Source of the DNA: G963662905 sp963676725
GTDB taxonomy: Bacteria; Bacteroidota; Bacteroidia; Bacteroidales; WRLA01
Length of the DNA stretch: 64,000 nucleotides
NCBI GenBank assembly: GCA_963676725.1
Contig: OY781463.1
Coordinates: forward strand, 372,001 to 436,000
Direction: 5' to 3'
The translations under genes and the position numbers were made by a program. Position 1 is the first letter of the stretch. The number at the start of each line of letters is the position of its first letter. Shown here piece after piece: positions 60,388-64,000 of the stretch. The notes below the pieces were generated by a model. The model made no database searches. It was given only the letters and a program-made list of their open reading frames with translations, and had not been told where the DNA came from.

Positions 60388-61455
60388 ATGACACTGATTG
60401 CATATTTGTTTATTCTTCTCCTTACCTTTTATTTGCTGTCGCAGGTTACAGATAAATATTTTATTGATTCATTGGATCGTATTGCGGAGCGTTTGCGACT
60501 TTCTTCCGATGCTGCCGGAGCTACATTAATGGCAATTGGAAGCAGTGCCCCGGAGCTTTTTGTTGCTCTTGTTGCTGTTTTGCAACCCGGAGGTCACGAG
60601 CAAATCGGTATTGGGACTATTGTTGGCTCTGCTTTGTTTAATATTTTGGTGATTATTGGTGCTGTAGCCGTAGTGCGCAAAGCCGTAATAACTTGGCAAC
60701 CCGTTGTGCGGGATATTATTTTCTATCTCTACGCAATTGGTTTACTGTTTTGGTGCTTTTCTGATGGTGCAATCACTATGACCGAAAGCCTCATATTTGT
60801 GCTTAGCTTTATCGTTTATGTTTTTGCTGTGGTTCGTTGGCGCCGATGGTTCCCTTATCGGGATACTGCAGAGGATATGCCTGTGCCCGAAGTTGGAAAG
60901 GAACGTATTAGTTATTCGAAATTAGAAAAAATTCTTATGCCATTGGATTACCTTTTGTTTAAGGTGTTCCCACCACCACGGCATTATTTCGCTGTTTTTG
61001 GCTTGTCCATTGCTTTTATTGCGGTATTATCCTGGGTGCTGGTTCAAAGTGCTATCGGTATCAGCGAAATACTCAATGTTCCTGAAATAATTATTGGTAT
61101 TACGGTTCTCGCTGTTGGTACTAGTGTTCCGGATATGATTTCTTCTATAATTGTAGCAAAGCAGGGCAGGGGTGATATGGGAATTAGTAATGCTATTGGT
61201 TCCAATATCTTTGATGTGATGATTGGTTTGGGATTGCCTTGGCTTATTGCCCTATTGATTGCTCCCTCAAGAGGCATTATCCCTGTAAGTACCGATGATC
61301 TCTCCCTATCCGTATTATTTTTGTTCCTTTCTGTCATTGTTATTTTTTCCGTCCTGATAATAAGGCGATGGCGCATTGGTAAGCCAACAGGCTATTTTTT
61401 AATCTTTTTATATGTGCTTTATCTTGGCTATACGGCCTATAGCCTGTTTGTTTAA
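60388..61455 (+). CDS. CaCA-family cation antiporter (calcium/sodium exchanger)
   Basis: The 355-residue protein has about ten membrane helices and both alpha repeats of the CaCA superfamily. The first is GATLMAIGSSAPELFVAL with GTIVGSALFNIL; the second is GITVLAVGTSVPDMISSI with NAIGSNIFDVMIGLGLPW. The acidic residues in SSAPE and TSVPD bind the cation. A hydrophilic loop of about 50 residues separates the halves. It probably exchanges Ca2+ for Na+ or H+. It is a single-gene unit ahead of parE. Confidence 0.92.
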   Translation: MTLIAYLFILLLTFYLLSQVTDKYFIDSLDRIAERLRLSSDAAGATLMAIGSSAPELFVALVAVLQPGGHEQIGIGTIVGSALFNILVIIGAVAVVRKAVITWQPVVRDIIFYLYAIGLLFWCFSDGAITMTESLIFVLSFIVYVFAVVRWRRWFPYRDTAEDMPVPEVGKERISYSKLEKILMPLDYLLFKVFPPPRHYFAVFGLSIAFIAVLSWVLVQSAIGISEILNVPEIIIGITVLAVGTSVPDMISSIIVAKQGRGDMGISNAIGSNIFDVMIGLGLPWLIALLIAPSRGIIPVSTDDLSLSVLFLFLSVIVIFSVLIIRRWRIGKPTGYFLIFLYVLYLGYTAYSLFV

Positions 61456-61605
61456 AATTTTGCTTATTTCGTTTCCCAAATATTGATGCCTTCCATAGTG
61501 CCTCACAAGATAAAAAGGGGGGGTAACATTACAAAATGTTGAAAAAAAAACAGGCTTTATTAATAAGTGTTTTTAATAATAGCAGGCTTTAAAGCAAATG
61601 CATAT

Positions 61606-61613
61606 TATATTTG
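61606..61613 (+). promoter_or_regulatory. -7 element of parE
   Basis: TATATTTG matches TAnnTTTG, 18 bases before the ATG at 61632. Confidence 0.6.
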
Positions 61614-61631
61614 CGCGAAAGGTATTATAAT

Positions 61632-63482
61632 ATGTCAGAAAGCTATAATGAAGATAGTGTCAGGTCGCTGGAGTGGAAAGAACATATCCGCCTGCGTCCC
61701 GGTATGTATATTGGTAAACTAGGTGATGGTACATCGCGCGATGATGGGATTTATGTGCTGGTGAAAGAGGTTATCGATAATTCTATCGATGAGTTTGTGA
61801 TGGGAAATGGCCGAAGAATCGATGTGAGTATTCAGGATGGTGTCGTTAAAATCCGGGATTATGGCCGTGGGATACCACTTGGAAAAGTAATTGACTGCGT
61901 CTCGAAAATAAATACCGGAGCAAAGTACGATTCCAAAGTGTTTAAAAAAGCTGTTGGCCTTAACGGCGTTGGTACAAAAGCGGTAAATGCTCTTTCTGCT
62001 TTTTTTAGAGCACAATCCATCCGCGAAGGCAGAACCAAAATTGTAGAATACGAAAGGGGTTCTTTAATTAATGATTTTGCGGAAGAAGATACAAACGAAG
62101 AAAATGGAACAATAATCACCTTTAGACCCGATGAAGAAATTTTTGGGAATTACCACTATTTATCTGAGCATCTCGAAAAACTCCTTTGGAATTATGCTTT
62201 CCTAAATAATGGTTTGTCTGTTTATTATAATGGGGAACGCTTTTATGCGAAAAATGGCCTTACAGACCTGCTTGCAAATAATGTGGGTGAGGACATCCTT
62301 TATCCCATTATTCACCTGAATGAAGCGGATTTTGATTTTGCTTTTACTCATGATTCCTCTCATTATGGTGAGGAGTATTATTCCTTTGTAAACGGTCAAC
62401 ATACAACACAGGGCGGTACGCATCAGCAGGCCTTTCGCGAAGCAATTGTAAAAACAATACGTGAATTTTTTAATAAAGATTATGATACCAGCGACATCCG
62501 AACTTCTATTGTTGCGGCCATCAGTATAAAAGTTCAGGAACCTGTTTTTGAATCACAAACTAAAACAAAGCTGGGTTCAACACATCTTGAAGCCGATGGG
62601 CCAACCATTAGAAACTATATCCACGATATCGTGAAACGTCATCTGGATAATTTTTTGCATAAAAACCCGGAAACTGCCGATGTTTTGCAGAAAAAAATCC
62701 AACAATCCGAAAAAGAGCGGAAAGAGTTGGCAGGCATTAAAAAGATGGCGAAAGAAAGTATTAAAAAGGCCAGCCTTCATAATAAAAAATTGCGCGATTG
62801 CAGAGTACATTATGATACCAACCACGAGCGCCGTATGGAATCCACACTTTTTATTACTGAGGGAGATTCTGCCAGTGGATCCATTACCAAATCAAGGGAT
62901 GTAAATACTCAAGCAGTATTTAGCCTCAGGGGTAAGCCCTTAAATTCCTTTGGGAAAAGCAAGAAAATCGTTTATCAAAATGAAGAATTTAACCTCTTGC
63001 AATCTGCTTTAAACCTCGAAGAAGGTGTGGATGGCTTGCGTTATAATTATGTTGTTATTGCTACTGATGCCGATGTGGATGGGATGCATATCCGTCTTCT
63101 ATTGCTCACCTTTTTCCTTCAGTTTTACCCTGATTTGGTGCGCAGTGGGCATATATATATCCTTCAAACCCCACTTTTCCGGGTGAGAAACAAAAAAACA
63201 ACTATTTACTGCTATAATGATATTGAGCGAAACAATGCCCTTAGTCAATTAGGGGCGAAACCGGAAATAACTCGTTTTAAGGGGCTTGGTGAAATTAGTC
63301 CCGGGGAATTCAAGAATTTTATCGGAAAAAATATTCGCCTCGAGCCTGTCCTTCTTAAAAAAGACAAAAGCATTCCTGATTTATTGAAGTTTTATATGGG
63401 GACAAATACTCCGGAACGCCAGACTTTTATTATTGATAATCTTCGCGTTGAGGATGATTTGATTCAGGATAAAGCGAGTTAG
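61632..63482 (+). CDS. parE: DNA topoisomerase IV subunit B
   Basis: The 616-residue protein is a type IIA topoisomerase ATPase subunit. The GHKL motifs are EVIDNSIDEF (catalytic region), DYGRGIPLG and GLNGVGTKAVNAL. The Toprim domain has LFITEGDSASGS and ATDADVDGMHIRLLLL, and the end has TRFKGLGEISPGEF. The length without a long insert in the Toprim domain fits ParE rather than Bacteroidota GyrB. It is needed to unlink daughter chromosomes. The partner ParC is not next to it; a cysteine desulfurase gene begins at the very next base after the stop. Confidence 0.9.
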   Translation: MSESYNEDSVRSLEWKEHIRLRPGMYIGKLGDGTSRDDGIYVLVKEVIDNSIDEFVMGNGRRIDVSIQDGVVKIRDYGRGIPLGKVIDCVSKINTGAKYDSKVFKKAVGLNGVGTKAVNALSAFFRAQSIREGRTKIVEYERGSLINDFAEEDTNEENGTIITFRPDEEIFGNYHYLSEHLEKLLWNYAFLNNGLSVYYNGERFYAKNGLTDLLANNVGEDILYPIIHLNEADFDFAFTHDSSHYGEEYYSFVNGQHTTQGGTHQQAFREAIVKTIREFFNKDYDTSDIRTSIVAAISIKVQEPVFESQTKTKLGSTHLEADGPTIRNYIHDIVKRHLDNFLHKNPETADVLQKKIQQSEKERKELAGIKKMAKESIKKASLHNKKLRDCRVHYDTNHERRMESTLFITEGDSASGSITKSRDVNTQAVFSLRGKPLNSFGKSKKIVYQNEEFNLLQSALNLEEGVDGLRYNYVVIATDADVDGMHIRLLLLTFFLQFYPDLVRSGHIYILQTPLFRVRNKKTTIYCYNDIERNNALSQLGAKPEITRFKGLGEISPGEFKNFIGKNIRLEPVLLKKDKSIPDLLKFYMGTNTPERQTFIIDNLRVEDDLIQDKAS

Positions 63483-64000
63483 ATGAAGAATTTGCCTGTT
63501 TATCTCGACTATAACGCCACGACACCAATTGATCAGGAAGTAATGGCGGCAATGAAGCCTTTCTTTGAATCCTATTTTGGAAATCCTTCCAGTACACATC
63601 TGTTTGGTGTTGAGGCACGTAAGGCGGTAGAAAATGCCCGCGCAGAAGTAGCAGCCTTGATCAATGCTCATGCCGATGAAGTGGTTTTTACAAGCGGAGG
63701 AACAGAATCAAATAATTATGCAATTAAAGGCGCTGCTTATGCGCTCCGTTCTAAAGGCAGGCATATTATTACTACTGCAATTGAACATCCTGCTGTGCTG
63801 GAAGTGTGTCGCTTTCTTCAAAATGAAGGTTTTGACCTGAGTATTATTCCCGTAGATGAGTTTGGGATTGTTCAAACGCTTGCTTTAAAAGAAGCAGTAC
63901 GAGACGATACTATCCTGATTTCTGTGATGCATGCCAATAATGAAACCGGAAGCATTCAGCCCATTGAAGAGATTGGTGCTTTTGCCCGTGCACATGGCAT
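63483..64000 (+). CDS. cysteine desulfurase (IscS/NifS-like), 5' part
   Basis: The ATG directly follows the parE TAG. The 172 residues inside the window are those of a class V PLP aminotransferase: YLDYNATTPID, FGNPSSTHLFG, VVFTSGGTESNNYAIKG, ITTAIEHPAVLE (substrate-site His) and SVMHANNETGSIQPIEEI (conserved Asn). The enzyme removes sulfur from cysteine for Fe-S cluster or tRNA thiolation. The PLP-binding lysine and active cysteine lie beyond the window. Whether it is the IscS, SufS or NifS type cannot be decided; the motifs fit the IscS/NifS group. Confidence 0.93.
   Translation, partial: MKNLPVYLDYNATTPIDQEVMAAMKPFFESYFGNPSSTHLFGVEARKAVENARAEVAALINAHADEVVFTSGGTESNNYAIKGAAYALRSKGRHIITTAIEHPAVLEVCRFLQNEGFDLSIIPVDEFGIVQTLALKEAVRDDTILISVMHANNETGSIQPIEEIGAFARAHG

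Overview
The window comes from a chromosome of the phylum Bacteroidota, most likely an anaerobic Bacteroidales or Marinilabiliales-like lineage. Several proteins carry Por/T9SS-type C-terminal sorting domains. Several genes have promoters of the TAnnTTTG type. There is a single-polypeptide pyruvate:ferredoxin oxidoreductase with a DHOD-like neighbour, and the RHS proteins are of the Bacteroidota DUF6443 kind. I found no rRNA, tRNA or CRISPR array.

Region 1-4.8 kb is the tail of an RHS polymorphic-toxin array. It holds a partial tip, two small membrane proteins, a displaced tip with a JAB/JAMM-like peptidase domain, its exported partner, and a PKD-domain protein. Region 4.8-16.5 kb is ordinary chromosome: a DUF4143 ATPase with twin operators; a CotH-DUF4956-VTC operon (minus strand); an MBOAT O-acyltransferase with an AlgJ/AlgX-like partner; and an OmpP1/FadL porin divergent from a Crp/Fnr regulator, with palindromes between them.

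Region 16.705-46.607 kb is best read as one integrative element of about 29.9 kb. A tyrosine recombinase lies beside its left end. An 11-bp direct repeat, CTTTCTGTCGA, marks both ends, and the two ends split a single palindromic MITE whose left half is at 16590-16715 and right half at 46597-46783. The left part encodes the recombinase, a small HTH protein, an AAA+ replication ATPase and a primase, with an iteron-like AGGGGAT-rich patch between the last two. The cargo is a secreted-protein operon: a beta-roll fibre, a T9SS-sorted protein and two RHS giants. It is followed by a chain of displaced RHS tips, each paired with a putative immunity gene (JAB-like peptidase, an unknown tip, a papain-like cysteine protease, a second JAB-like peptidase). 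Every putative immunity protein has a signal peptide, lipobox or membrane helices. The last module of this array is a 3,523-bp, gap-free copy of positions 1297-4819, so two RHS arrays in this chromosome have exchanged sequence. The right end of the element holds degenerate repeats, a broken AlbA/Schlafen-type gene, an unknown 321-residue protein and a second HTH protein.

Region 46.8-64 kb returns to the chromosome: thiL; a GT-C-like membrane protein; an arsenic operon (ArsR, small thioredoxin, ArsF, ArsG, three-cysteine arsenate reductase, ArsP-like permease) with two GTTCG-N8-CGAAC operators; a DHOD-like protein divergent from nifJ; an acid phosphatase lipoprotein; an intact 309-bp MITE with a 12-bp target duplication; a CaCA antiporter; parE; and the start of a cysteine desulfurase.
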